Source: Himantopus leucocephalus (Eukaryota > Chordata > Aves > Charadriiformes > Recurvirostridae). From it: a stretch of DNA of 64,000 bases. Of the stretch, positions 50,571-63,161 are shown one piece after another. Position 1 is the stretch's first letter. Each line of letters begins with the position of its first letter. The stretch lies in assembly GCA_003993805.1 (NCBI GenBank), contig RSEF01000018.1, positions 725,488-789,487 on the forward strand. Direction: 5' to 3'. The position numbers and the translations under genes are program-made. The notes under the pieces were generated by a model. It was not told the DNA's origin, searched no databases, and saw only the letters and a list, made by a program, of their open reading frames with translations.

Positions 50571-52599
50571 TGGAAAGGAACTCTGAAAACAAAACCATCA
50601 CTACTGTTGCTGACTCTGCTCATACTTACAGGCAAGGACCAAGTCCCTCTGTTCCCTTTCAGTCGCGCCTCACTGACAGCAAAAGCTTGAACACGGGCAC
50701 TTTTCCTGGTGATGTTTTCTACAAAAAAAAACCTATGTCCATTTTTTAGACCTGCAGGGATCTTAAAGAGCAAAAGCAGAAGCAACATCTCCTCCTTCCA
50801 AGACATGGCCTTTAGGACCTCCTTATCCCACCAGCCTGTGAGCCATGGGTGCTTTGAACTCGGTGAGACACATGATCCCGTGATGGGACTGTGTCACTGG
50901 CTGGACCCAGGGTTGTCGAACAGGCCTCCAACATGAAGAGTCCATTGTGGTCAATTTTAGAAGGGACAAACAGTCTGAAAGGTGACATGCCGTGCATTTG
51001 GGAAGGGACGGGCAGCTGGGCAGGTGTACCTTTTACTGAGCATTGGCCAGCCCCTGCTGATACGTCACACCACGGCATTTGTGGCCTCCACCTTACCTTG
51101 CCCTGACAGCTCTAATCCTTCTGATTTTTCTTTCATGACTCCTGTTTTCCATCCTCCTCCAAGTTCACTTTTTACAAATTATTTTCTCCAAAAATAAGGC
51201 TTTTATTCTTGACAAGATTTCTTTTCAAATTCTTAGGGTTTTTAAACCCCAAATTAACTGAAAACTGGGCTTCCTAAACAAAGGTTGGCTCTGTGTACTC
51301 CCACCTGAGCTCTAACTTCCCCTAATCCTACATCTCAAGCAGTCTGCCTTATTCTCTTTAGATGTCCAAGCAGGAACACACCTGACTCGTGGTGGCCAAA
51401 ATGCAGCTATTAACTTGCCATCTGACATCCTCTCCCATCCGCTTCCTTCCTCCCTCCCTCTCTCCCTCCTTTAGCACTGCCACCTTCCCAGATGCTCACA
51501 TATCATCTTTGGTGCTTCAGCTGTACCCAGCCTACATCGTGTACTGAAGACTGACCAGGCTTTTCTTGGACCCCAGGCATGGGGAGAGCTGCTGTCACCC
51601 ATATTTCATGACATGGCAGGAAGTGTTCAGCAAAACAGTTTTCCAGAAACTCTGATCTCTCAAAACTGACGAGGATGGGAGTCATCCTCTTCTGGAGTCA
51701 GACTGCTTTGTCACTCTCCACACCTGGGTGAGCGGGTATAGCTTTTATAGTCAGTGGTGTTTAGGAAGCAATTAATCTTGCACTAAGTAGATGTCTAAAA
51801 CAGGGCAGACGATCCACTGCCTAGAAAAGCCAACATCTGTGCAGTGAGACAGTGGCCAGGGACTGGCCAGGGACAGTGGCCAGTGGACCCTGCATGTCTC
51901 TGCCTGATAAACCCCAAAGTCTTTTCAGTGCCTTGGAGCCAGGAGCGCTGTGGCTCTGCCCAGCGATTGGAGATCTCTGGTGCTGCTCACATTGAAGACA
52001 GCTCCAGGAGGTGTGCAAGGACAGCAGAGCCAGAGAAAAATTGTTGTGCAGACCAAAGCATGGAGATAGTCACAGAAAGAAGCACAACCATGGCTACAGG
52101 TAGCCAAGGGCTTCTTACTCCATTTCATCAGGGCTTTATGAGCCCTCATAAGCTGCTGGAAGAAGGCAGCTTGCAGAAAAGTCCACCCGTGGAGGAGCCA
52201 TTATCCACACCATTGCAAGAAGGCAGAGGATGAGGGGAGGAGAACCAGCTCCTGGAGCCCTGCACAGAGCTGTTTGGCCCTCGTCTGGCTTGCGCGTGTC
52301 CCCTCTTCCCGCTGCCCGCCTGCCTGCAGCCACAGGGGAGAGGCAGGAAGGAGACGGGCAGGGCACTTCTTGCCTTAACGGGGCAGAGGCCACTCCAACC
52401 TGCAGCTATGGTTGCCGTCATTCCCAAGTGGAAAGAGTGGCTTCGGTTTGCTCCAGTTGCCTATGTGCCAACATCAAACATATTTTACAACTGACCTGCA
52501 AAGAATGTGTGTCACTGAAGAGGATATGTAGCCCTGGAGAACATAAAACACAGCTGCGTTGTTTAATAGTATCTCATCCACCAGATCGGAATAACAGGA

Positions 52600-52915
52600 G
52601 AAGATGATCTCAGGGAGATAATTCTACCGAGTGTGTTAGCAGGAACGACTCCGCTACCTTCGCCAGTGGAAGATTCTTATAAATTCACTCCTCCTGCCAT
52701 CCTTTTGCAAAGGGTCAGAAGATGTACTGACAATAGCAGCATGCAAATATTTCAGAACTTGGCCACACGCTGAGCAAACACTCTGGATAGCTTCACGAGT
52801 AGATTAAAATGCCAGATCAGCGAGCAGTGGTGCACTTTAAATATGCTCACTAATTTATTAAGTTTATTCTTAGCAAGCTTGCAGACTTCAGAAAGTTAAA
52901 TTTCTCAGTGACAAA
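52600..52915. other. AT-rich candidate conserved non-coding element
   Basis: Mixed AT-rich sequence with no repeat signature and no usable frame. It includes an exact octamer motif (ATGCAAAT, 52,741-52,748) and a TTTAAATATG segment. It may be a regulatory element; conservation is not testable here. Confidence 0.25.
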
Positions 52916-54359
52916 TGGCTGGGGAGTTGGGCAGCCAGAGCGTGCGTGCTGCAGTCGCATGGCCCCGGAGAAGGCAGCGCAGGGGAGCAGATACCACCAA
53001 GTACACTGCACGGGTGAAAATCCCCAACGGAAGAGCCTGCACGGGCTTATTGTCAAGACTGCTGTACAGCTACAGAGTACAAAACCAGGGCTCTTGGCAC
53101 ATCCTACTCTTCTCCAAAGAGCTGCTGCCTCCCACACTGGGGTTAGACATCCCTTATCTCTTTCGCTAGGCCTGGCTGTGCGCTATGGGTTAACCGCTCT
53201 GAGCACCAGTCCTCAGTGCACTCTTTACATCCCGGCTTTAATAGGAGTCACTGGTGCTCTGGTAACAGCAACGCTCCACTCGCAGCAGCAGGTCATCCCC
53301 TGCGTCCGGAGCTGAGCCAAATGCACCTCCCCTCTGAGGAAACCATCTGCCATGGTCCCAAATGACAACCCTGTCCCTTCTCCCAGGTGCCCTGATCATG
53401 CTGTGCCCAGGACCTCTCCACCCTTCAACCCTGTCTGCTCCCTGTGCTCAGCCCACATGAGCCAGAGGTGTGGACTCAGCAGCCTACCAATGCCTCATCC
53501 AAGTAAAGACTGGTGGGGGTGTCTCAGGTGGGACACAGCAGTTACTAGATATGTGTTAAGGCAGCAGTCATAGGCCACCACTGCCCCTCAGCCCTCTGCC
53601 TCTGCTGTTCTCCACAGCTCTGCAGACCTGGAGCAAGGTCTGGACTAGCAGAATTTCCGCAGGAGGAAACCAAGGATGGCACTGCTGCTTGAGACATATA
53701 TTTTTGGTAACCTTCTTGTTCAAATTGAATTAAGGAGTGTGTTTAGAAACCCCTCTGAAACACCATGTGTTCACCTTTCAATATCGCACATCCCTGAAGA
53801 TGAAGCGTGACAGCAGGACAGAACTCTGGGATGATGTGGAGAGTCCCATGCAGCAACATTGTCCAACCTCTAGGACCCTGACAGGACCCCGGTGGCCCCA
53901 CAGCACCGTGTGCCACATGGACATGAGACCGTCCCTTCCAGGAGGGCCCTAAAACTGCTGCGCTGATGGGGATGAAGAAGCTATGCACCTTCTTCACGTC
54001 TGGTTTGATTGTACCATTAAAAAGAGGTGGTGAGCACCACCACAGGGGAGCACCACAGTGGGAAGGAGATGCGTGCGGCCATGGGATCCTGGCTGCTCTG
54101 CCAGACTTGTCGTTGGAGCCTGGTGGGACACAGGCCTGGAGCCACCTTACAGAAAAGCCCCAGAGAAACAGAGAGAGCAGGGAGCAGTGGCACGAGGATG
54201 CTGTAAGCAACAGCACAAAGGATTTCTCAAGCTCAAGCAGCACCTAAAGGATCACTTCTGTCACTTGAACTCCACTCAGCAGTGAGGCTGGAGGGAGCAG
54301 CAGGTCTGGCTGTGCTGACAGCAGCTCAGCACTCCACGAGCTGTTTGCAATCACTTCTG

Positions 54360-54515
54360 CCCTTCGCCGGGCCACCACAGAATCGCCAGGCGAGGGGAAA
54401 CCCGTGCGGCACAGGGACACGCGCGCTCGTGCAGCAGAGAGAGGCAATCTCCAGGGAGGGAGCAGTTTGTCAGCCTTGAGCCCGGGGACTCCGTACGGCA
54501 TGCCGGGACGGCTGC
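54360..54515. promoter_or_regulatory. Short CpG-dense patch
   Basis: About 150 bases with many CpGs (cttcgccggg, gacacgcgcgctcgtgc, gccgggacggctgctcgggg) in otherwise CpG-poor sequence. It is too short for a standard CpG island. It may be an orphan unmethylated element or chance. Confidence 0.25.
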
Positions 54516-56490
54516 TCGGGGTGGTGATGACAGCCACTGGTGGAGATGCCTACGTGCTGTTTGTTGAGCAGAAATAAGACCCCGCAAGTTTTCCAGGGAC
54601 AGAACGCAGCAGGGTCCTTTGAGCTGGAGCTTGCAGCTATGTGAGGCTGTTTCGCAGCATTTGCCACATCTCTGGGGAGTTATTATTCATTGTCCCACTT
54701 CAGAAAGGAGTCGAGCCGCTTCTTCCAACACTGGGAGGGAAAAGACTTTCCCAGGAACATTTCCTGAGCTGAGAGCAAATCCCACATGGCACCGCAACCC
54801 TCCGTCAACTGCAAATGCATGTTATTGTTACTTGCACTGCAAAACAAACTGTTGGACCCAAGGCAATACGTGCTGCCGCTGGTAGTTAAACAAACTCCAT
54901 ATGCCCCGTCCAGCAGCTGGCTGGCCGATGTCAAAGCCCTGCGAAATGACCTGCTCTGACAGGCCTTCTCCTAGTGATCCGCTTTGATTTATTGCATTAG
55001 CCTGCAGTGCAGATAGGGAACATCACGCACAGACATGTGCTGGATCTGGATCCGCACCCAATTGGGTCCATGTGCTCTCTTCAGCTCTTTCATCCCCAGG
55101 TCCCTCTGCATTTCAGCAAGTCCTTGCAGGAATGACTTGAAACCGGCTCCTACAGTGAGATGTGCAGTCCGATTTCCTGATCTTTTGCCCTACCTCATCA
55201 GCGATTTAGCTTCTAGAAATTCAGGGAAGTTGCAAAACTCCATTTGGGAATAACACACTGTAATGTGCTGTGGGAAAAGCATCACCCTGTTGCTCACAAA
55301 CTCATCCTATAAGCAGAGAAGCTCCAGACTGTCATCCTCGATAGGCCGTAGCCACTTTGTTTTCTTCCCCTCTGCTGGCTACAGCACCATGTGGGGATGG
55401 ATTGGCCTTGGGAGGCCTGAAAAATAACATAGAGGGCAAAACCAGCTCTGCAGTTAATGGGATAGAGGGACTACAAGGAGAGAAGAAAGCCCTGGGGACT
55501 GGCCCAGGGACATGCAGAAGCCAGGTGTGACCTGCTGCACTTGGGTGACAGCTCTGAGGGCTCAGGGACAGCTCTGGTGCAGGACAGCCCCCTGCACAGC
55601 GTGGCTGGCACCATAGGCACACCACTGGGGAAGGCGGGAGGACCAAACCAGAGTGAGCTGGGGCGAAACGTTGCAGATTTCTGCAGGTCCTGCCTTCCTG
55701 CAGCCTCCCCCAGGGCAGAGCCACCCCAGCTCTCCTCCGGGGAACCCTCAGCACGCACTGCGCGCAGGGCTGGGACGAGGTTGAGCAGTGCACGGAGGAG
55801 ACAGGGTTTCCTGACCCCACGCTGATGCCAACAGAGAGAGCAGCAATGGCTTTGCACAAGCTCTAAGACGACAAGAAGATGCTACAAAGGGAACACTGCA
55901 GGGTGCCAGAAGCCTGACTTGGACAGGTGTACAGTGAGCTCACAGGTGCGTCCCAGATATTTACTGGGAATGGAAAATATCAAGCAGACTGGACAGGATC
56001 CATACTGCTAACATGCAAAATGACACAGGCAGGCTTCCCCATTAGAAGTCAGAGTCTGCCTGTGGGCTGGATGATGCTCACTGTATCTCAGAGTGCCAAC
56101 ATGAGGTCCTCTCTCCCTCCTGAGCAGAGCCCTCGGGGACAGATGATAAGGAACCTCCCTGGGCACGTCCTCCGCACTGGCAACACCAGTGAGAGTCCGA
56201 ACGGGGTCAATGCAGAGCTGTCTCAGGTCCCACATCCGCCTTGTGGTTCCCAACGAGCAGCTTTTGGCACCCCAAGGTCTACTGCTGCCTGCACTGGGCA
56301 ATGTTGGGACAGACCCAGAGAAGAGCAGGAGCCAGTGGGGGTTGGGGTGCACACGGGTGGACTAGTGCCTGGACAGCACGAGGGGTGGGTGGCAAAGCCT
56401 GCTCATTTTAGCATGGATTTCATTTTAGTTCGTTTAACTCCTTCCCAGCTCTGCAAAGGTATCTATTGGTCCTTCATCACACATCTGCAG

Positions 56491-56534
56491 GCCCACTGGG
56501 GATGGCCCACTGGTTGACAGCCCACTGGTTGACA
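56491..56534. repeat. 15-bp tandem repeat
   Basis: gcccactggttgaca is present twice without mismatch (56,505-56,519 and 56,520-56,534), preceded by a diverged copy (gcccactgggga). Confidence 0.85.
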
Positions 56535-59500
56535 CCATTGCACAGTGTGCGAGTAGATGGGCAAACATCCCAGCCACAACAAGCTGCCTGGGAGGTTTCC
56601 CACTCTCCCTTAGGCAGAGCTCTGTTTGTAGGAGAGAAACTTCACCCACAGCGTGCAGCACGCTCCAGGTGTGGAGTCCCACTGCCAGCCCTGCAGGAGA
56701 GGCAGCAGACCCCGCACCCTGAAGCTCCAAGAGAAGGCATGGCCCCGTTCCTGAGGGTGCTCGTGGCTATCACACCCTCACGATGAGGTCTGGAGCCAGG
56801 AAGTCCCCAAGGACAGCTGATAAGCCCTCTGTGTGTGTTCCAACAGCGCCCGTGCTAGCAGGGTGTATTTTTGGCTTGAGGTTGGGACATAGATCAACTT
56901 GAGTCACAAAATGCAGCTAAAGGCATATGTATGTCCCCTGCCCTGGTGCCTTCTCCAGGACAATGCTGCCAGCATCGAGCTGGTGGCTGCTGTGTGCCTG
57001 GGACACACTGCACGATGGACATAGGCAGGTCCCAGGTGCAGGGGCCAAAGGATCAGAAAGGTCACTGCACTGGGTGTTCTGGCATCAGGATCACGTGCCA
57101 AGCACCAATACCTGGAAGGGGACAATCCTGAGAGCAGAATTCCCCATGTGTTCCGTGAAGCCAAGGAGAAGAGCGTGTTGACCAGGAATCCATGTGTACC
57201 ACACACACAGTGCAGCCTGGAAGATCCAATCAGATCTTCCAGGCCCCACCTGAGTTTCTCAGAAATCACCTCATAGCTTAAAGTAAATCATTGGCACCTG
57301 ATGAGCAACAGCTGGCAGGACAGGAGATAACCACAGCAGGTCATTGTGAGGCCACATGTATAAACCCTTAGTCATCAGATCCCATCTTGAAGCCATGCGG
57401 ACACCAACACATAGCTAGAAGGTCTCAAAGGAGTATCCTCTGATGAACCACTCCCATACACGATGCCTCATGTCCACAGCAAGCCAGAAGCCCCCATCTC
57501 CTGGCAACTGGGTGTCGGTGCAGAGCAGACAGGGTCTGCACTGACATACTCTTCCCCCACCCATGGATCAGTGCTTGGACATGGCCACAACCTCTCCCCT
57601 TGCCTCCCCTGACTTCATTCTTTGCACCATTGTCTCTGGGACTGAAAACCAGCTAGGGCCTAGCTCAGAAGCAAGGACAAGTACGGAGGGTCCCTCTCCC
57701 TGCCTGTCCCCGGAAACTAGCACTCCTGGTTACAGAATGTCCCTGCTTCGAGGCAAGCAGCAGATGAAACAACCTGCCTGGGAAGCAGGGGGTATAGGTG
57801 GAGACCCACTTCCACCTAAAGTCAAGTGAATGAATGATGGGTCATCACAGAGATGGCAACAGCTCTACCTCTAGACTGCAAGGCTGGCAGCAGGCACCTG
57901 GAGCCACAGTGACGTGGGAGGTGTGTTTAGGATCGCACTCCTGAACATCAGTGCCTATACCACCTTTGGGGCTCATGCATCACTTGGGCAATCTCAAATT
58001 GGAGGTGCTTCTACAAGAGACACAGAGTATGGATGAAGGCTCAGACTCTGCAGACCCAGCAGGGAAATCTGCCGTCCTTGGATCACCTCAGCCAAAGAAA
58101 CTATGAACTTGCCTCTGTGCCCTTCCAGAAAGGTCCTGCCAATAACTCACCACAACAGTGCTATTGCAAGTCTCCTGAACAGCAAAGAGCTGGACACCAC
58201 AACCTGATGTGCCCTTCTCCCTGTTTCCCAACTATCAGCTTACTGCTCCTCTCCAGACATCCCACCCCAGGGCTCAAGGTTGGACCATATATGATGCCTG
58301 AATCCAAGGTACCCGCTGGCTCCCATTCCCAAGGGCGGGCACGGATCCTTGAGGAGAGCCTGGGAAGGAGGCTGGCAGCAGAGGTGGGCTCTAGGGGAGT
58401 TTCTAAAAAACTATCTCGTCTATGCAGTGTCTGCCCTCCGGAAGCCAGGCAAGTGCAGGGAAACACAAGGGCTGACTGCTTTTGTGGGGCACACAGCTGG
58501 GGCTGGAGGAGGCCGGGTGGCTTCCTGGAGGAGCAGGGGAAAGAGGCAGGCAGAGGAGCCGATTGCTCAGCACTGGTGCCTCTTACTTCTGCTCCGCGGG
58601 GTGCAAGGGTCCGTGCTGTATCTCTGAACCACCCTCCAGCAGAGCCATGCTGATGGGCCCACCTTGAGGCGGCACCATAAGCGATGTCCCCAGCTGTGCA
58701 CTATGGGACATGACTGAGCTTCTCCAGGAGCAGATGACCATCTGCAAACTGTCTCCACTCAACAGCCAGCCTGTACTGGAGGACACACACAACCAGCCTG
58801 CTGGGAACTCAAAGGCAGGTGGGAAGGTGACTTATAAACCTGTCACAGACGTCTCACATCTGGCAGAACAACATCCTGGTGGGTCCTTGTCCTTCAGCAC
58901 AGGGAGCTCTATCCTCTGTTTGCAGCCCTGGTCCAAGGTACACCTAACGCATGCACGCGTACCCTGAACCCAAGTGCGGAGGGTGGATCTCTTCGCCATC
59001 TAATACCCAGTACATTAACTTAGCTCCTCTCCAATAGCAGGTGAGAAGGCCGAGAAATAAAGCAGGTACATTCCAGGAATGCTGCAGCAGCAAACACTGC
59101 ATGAATCACATCAGGCAGCGTCTTCTTCCCAAAAGTCGCACTTGTCCACCCAGGGCAGGCAGCCCACCTTTGGAGCTCAGCTTTTCAAGCAGAGACAAGT
59201 CCTCCACACCAGGGGTGGGGAAGAAGCAGGATAACCAGCCAGGCAGAGGGAGGACACAGCACATAGAAGAGCCTCGCAGTATCCTGTGTCCCATTTCTCT
59301 GGCTGCATCCCACCTCTATCAGAAACCTCAGCTGCTCACTGGCATCAAACCAGCTCCACAAGTTCTTCTTGGCCATGTAAGCCCACCCCTGTCAAGTGAC
59401 CACCACAGTGCTCCTTTCCAAACCCACCCCTGCCTTCATCCCACCAGGGCCTCAAGAACTCCTTTGTGCTCTTGGCACAGGGGACTCCTCCTGCCACAAC

Positions 59501-59749
59501 CCACAAACCTTCTCTGTTCTTCTGAAATATCCCTACCTGAATGCCAACGGGGTTTAACATGGCCACATGCCAAATGGAGGGACCCTGGAGAAAAGCAGCA
59601 ATGTGACAAGGTTGCAGGAAGGGGCACGGTGAAAACTGATTGAGTGCAAGCTCTGGACGTGGGACTGTGGCGTGGAGAGAAAACGTAGCACAGAGAAGGA
59701 CATCCAGAATTAGGAAGATCATTACTGGTCGTTGTGCCTACAAGACAGG

Positions 59750-59905
59750 AGGGATGCTGGAAAACAGGAACGGGTTCAGAGAAGAGCTACAGGAATGGTT
59801 TGCAGCCTGGAAAATTGCAGTACCATGGAAGGTAGAAGAAGCCCAAACTCTTTTCCTGATGTTGGCCAGAGCTAAAACAAGACTTGGTCCCACTCAGCAA
59901 GCATG
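59750..59905 (+). mobile_element. Old CR1 LINE, internal fragment
   Basis: Plus-strand sequence (gggttcagagaagagctaca at about 59,769, then agcctggaaaattgcagtac, then gaagaagcccaaactctttt) follows, in order, the region of old CR1 elements just after the reverse transcriptase. There the family consensus reads roughly 'gagggttcagagaagagc', 'ctggaaaac' and 'gagctcaatct'. It is diverged, both ends are missing and it is non-coding. Confidence 0.65.
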
Positions 59906-62418
59906 CGGTGGGAAGCTCTCAAGCCCAAATCAAAATGAGCTCCAGCTGAGCCTGGGCACTTCTAAACGAGAGCGCAAAGTGCCTTTGCAAATGGTGTGGT
60001 TGCTTACTCACCCAAACCAGCTTTGACATGGAAAGAGGGGCTGTCTCAGCTGGGGTCACCCGGACCTGCTCTGCCCATGGCCGCAAGGCAAGGGAGCGCA
60101 AGTGGGACTGTTACGCAAGGAGCAGGCTGGCCTCCATGGACATAAAGGATGGGACGGGTCTCCTGCCCCCCTGACCCCTTCTGGGTGCAATAACCATCAT
60201 CACAGCGCCGCGGCCAGAGAGAGGGCACGGGGGTGGCAGCAGTGGGGAGGCAGCGATTTCGCTTGGAGATGGGGGTGGGCGCAGGAGAGCCCATCTCTTT
60301 CCTCTCCGTGGGGACCGTGCCAGCCCAGTGAGGTCTCTGCTGGTTTCCTCTTGGCTGTCAGGCTGCGAGCGTGTTGCAGCAGCTGTGCCAGGCTTTTAAC
60401 ACGAGCACAGCGCTTGCACAGCGGGACCGGGCTGGCCTGGCCGGTCTCCAGCCCCCGCTGCCATAAAACGGGAAATAAGGGAATTGGAGCAAGACCACAG
60501 CGACCACCAACCAGCTGCCACTGGCAGCACTGGGGCACTCCCCCCCACCCTGCCAGGCAGGAGCAGGCAGCAGCGCATCACCCCGTGCCCGCCAAGCCCA
60601 AATGCGCTGGCAGCCGGTGGTGCCGCTGGAGCGTACAGGGAGGAGGATGAGGATGGGGAGGAGGCCATGTGCCTTGCCCTCCTCCGGTGCTCCCTGGGAG
60701 CACGACGGCCAGGAGTCCCGGGACGCTGCGCACAGCAGACAGCGCAGCCCCGTTCGCAGAACAGTATGGAGTTTTCTGCTAGTTACATGTTTTATGAAAA
60801 GTTGTTGGCAAAAATGTGCATTTTCTTTGGCTGCATTTTGCACGGATCTGGCAAAAATGTAACGTTAGTGTCTCCCCTTGAGAAAACTTTATTGAGTGGA
60901 ACAAAGTTGGATATTTTTAGCTACCCATTGTTAGCTGAAGAACAAAGCCATAACTAAGATATTTTGTCTCTTACACTGAAACGGGACTATCAGACAAATC
61001 CATGTACAGTCATATGTGGCTGCCCATTCAGATGGAGCACGAGAGGGAAACTATTTTTAGCCTGTACACTCCACACAACAACCACATGTCCCTTCCCCTG
61101 CACGCTGGACCACCAAAACACACGGACAGCACCAGAGAGAGCAGCATCGGAGAGGGGGACGTGGGGTCACCAACTTCTGCTGTCCCTCGGGCCATCTGAT
61201 AAATGACATTTACAAAAGAGATTGGGTCATGAAATCCTAAAAAAACCCTTTAATTTCTGCCTTTTTGCTTGTTTTTTTTTCCACTCAGAGCTGAAATGAT
61301 GCATGTTTCATCAATAGGCAACAGGGAAAAGTCAACCAGGACCAAGACGGATCTAAGCAACACAGCGCTAAAACCTCAACCCTCATCCCTTTTCCAAAAA
61401 CACATGTATACACCCTGAGGGCCGCTCTGATGAGGAGAGGTGGCCCACGGGCAGCACTGGATCACACAGCCTGTGAGGAAAGGGAACCGGCACAGCCCCG
61501 TCCTGGCGGTGCTGCCGCCTGTCCCGCTCCCGCACAGTCAAACTCTGCTGGAAATGTAAGCGTTTCGCAGCTGCCAAGGCGGCGCTTTCGAAAGCATTAA
61601 CCCTGGAACACCAGAAAGCCCCGTGCGAGGCTGACAAAACCTCCCCTGAGCACTTCAGTGCTCAACAAATGACATCAGTAGTTTATGACTGGCAACATTT
61701 TGCAATGCATTCATTTAAAAGAAACAAAGCGGTCCACAAATGCCCTGGATTTCTGAGCACGAGCGACGCTGGGAGCTTTTCCTAAACATTTTTTGTGGGT
61801 TACATTGGTGAGTCATGGAGTAGTTGCATTAAATGGCTGAGCACTTGGTGCAACCAGAATGACCCTCCACAGTTAACGGAGCCTTGACACAGCCCTCCTG
61901 TCAAAGCAGGAGCAAGAGGAACAAAAGCAGGGTGCCATCACACAGCCTGACCCGCTGCGGGGGATACCCTCTGCACCGGCTGGGGTGGAGGGATTAGAGC
62001 AACTATCAGAGCAGCCTCTAAACGGCTGCAGCAAAGCAAGAGCCTTCGGGAACCTCACATGGCCCTTCAACCATCATCCTCCCTGCGCAAAGCCAGCCGC
62101 TGCATCCCCTCCACATTTCCCTGCCGGCCTCTCTGGGAAGGCCAGCTCCTGACTTGCTAAATGCACCTCGTGCCTGTTCCCGAACAAGTGCCGTGCTCCA
62201 CGTAGGTCTGCACATAGTCCAAGACCTGCCAGGTGCAAGCGGCCACCAAGGCCCCACCAAAACCCCCGAAGAAGGAGCAGGTAGCAGCAACGCCTGACTG
62301 TGCTCCGTCTCCCTAGAGATGCCGCAGCACATCGGTGCTGTGTGTCAACATAACCAAAGACGCATGTGAGAAAGCAGCTAGAAGAACAGAAAGACATTAA
62401 GTAGGAAACGTAAATTAC
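59906..62418. other. Non-coding stretch left of the candidate exon
   Basis: No gene was recognised. 60,170-60,760 is GC-rich with raised CpG but, by my rough count, below a clear island. 60,765-60,960 turns abruptly AT-rich. A plus-strand frame (60,484-60,957) crosses this boundary with no family resemblance. If the candidate exon at 62,419 is real, this stretch would be intron of a minus-strand gene. Confidence 0.45.
60170..60760. promoter_or_regulatory. GC-rich, moderately CpG-rich patch
   Basis: About 60% G+C with clusters such as cagcgccgcggcc (60,205) and ctcccgggacgctgcgc... at about 60,714. My rough observed/expected CpG estimate is near 0.6, at the usual threshold. No promoter element or donor site I trust accompanies it. 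Confidence 0.25.
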
Positions 62419-62552
62419 CTGCAAACTTTTCAGCTGAGCTAGAATGTCCTGGAGGAGATGCTGCTTTTGTGACTCCTTGCTTTCTCCGCGGATTAGGGCT
62501 GCTTTTATCAGGGAGCAGTGATTGTTTTTATAAACTTGAAGCACAGTAAGAA
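62419..62552 (-). other. Candidate spliced exon, minus strand (gene unknown)
   Basis: On the minus strand the segment ends in a good 5' splice site: CAG at 62,421-62,419 followed by GTAATT. Its other end has a pyrimidine-rich tract and AG (ctcctttcactctatttt then aaaccag, AG at 62,554-62,553). A CTAAT branch-point-like motif lies about 40 bases further upstream (near 62,595). The 134-nt interval is open in one frame and ends in phase 0. The predicted peptide is protein-like, including KNNHCSLIKAALIRGESKES and then QKQHLLQDILAQLKSLQ, the latter resembling an amphipathic helix. There is no ATG in this frame, and a TAA lies upstream at 62,595-62,593, so it would have to be an internal exon; otherwise it is 5' UTR. 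The neighbouring CpG island has a possible minus-strand donor (CACG|GTGAGA at 62,766/62,765) whose phase in one open frame is compatible. I do not recognise the protein. This is inference from splice signals only. Confidence 0.3.
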
Positions 62553-62715
62553 CTGGTTTAAAATAGAGTGAAAGGAGCTGGTGCGGGTGGAATTAGACAA
62601 ACTCTGAGAGCTGCTTTTCCAAAAATAAATTAACTTCTTGCAGCCCGCGGAGCGGAGGAGGGGAGGCCGGGGGCTGGCCGGGCTGGTGGCCGGGGGCTGG
62701 CGGCGGGCTGCGGCC

Positions 62716-62757
62716 GGGGGGCTGCCGGGGAAGGGGAGGTGGGGGGGCTGTGTGGGG
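62716..62757 (+). other. G-quadruplex-type cluster at island edge
   Basis: Runs of G6, G4, G4, G7 and G4 start at 62,716, 62,727, 62,733, 62,741 and 62,754, with short loops. This satisfies the G3+N1-7 pattern on the plus strand. Such clusters are common in CpG-island promoters. Confidence 0.6.
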
Positions 62758-63161
62758 TGTCTCACCGTGCCCGGCCCCGGCCCCAGGTGAGGGGTGGGCA
62801 GAGCATCGCGGCGGGCGGGCGGCGAGCGCAGCCGGGGCGCGGGCGGTCCCCGCCTCCTCCCCCGACGGGCATTGCCCGGGGGCGGCCGCCCCAGCGCGGA
62901 GCCCGGGGGCTGCCCGGCGCCAAGAGCCCCCCCCCGGCCCGGCCCGGCTCCCCCAGATGCTGCCCCGCACCGCGGGCTCCGCTCCGGCCCCCGCAAGAGT
63001 TAAGGAAGAGGAGGAGCCTCCCCCCCCCGCCCCGGCCGGGATGCCGGCGGTAGCGGCTGCCTTCCCGCGGGGGCGCGGGGCTGCTCTGCCTTCCCCCGCC
63101 GCCTTCTCCACCTGCCGGGGCGGCCCAGCCGCCCTCCTGCCCCGCCGCTGGCCGGGAAAGC

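Larger units (their letters stand above)
50571..59749. other. Non-coding stretch, no gene recognised
   Basis: No gene was recognised. Contents: an AT-rich block at 52,600-52,915 including an octamer ATGCAAAT at 52,741-52,748; a short CpG-dense patch at about 54,360-54,515; and a 15-bp tandem repeat at 56,491-56,534. Two long plus-strand open frames (58,033-58,653 and 59,041-59,643) lie on C-rich strands, match no family I know, and are taken as chance. Confidence 0.5.

Noticed and set aside
58033..58653. 206-codon plus-strand open frame
   Set aside because: C-rich strand, no homology recognised, Pro/Ser/Gly-rich second half; consistent with chance.
59041..59643. 200-codon plus-strand open frame
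   Set aside because: Same reasoning: Pro/Ser/His-rich, no domain, no exon signals, ends just before an old CR1 fragment.
62074..62544. 156-codon minus-strand frame apparently starting in the candidate exon
   Set aside because: The start codon is GTG, not ATG, and the frame reads through the strong donor at 62,419/62,418; beyond it the residues lose any protein character.
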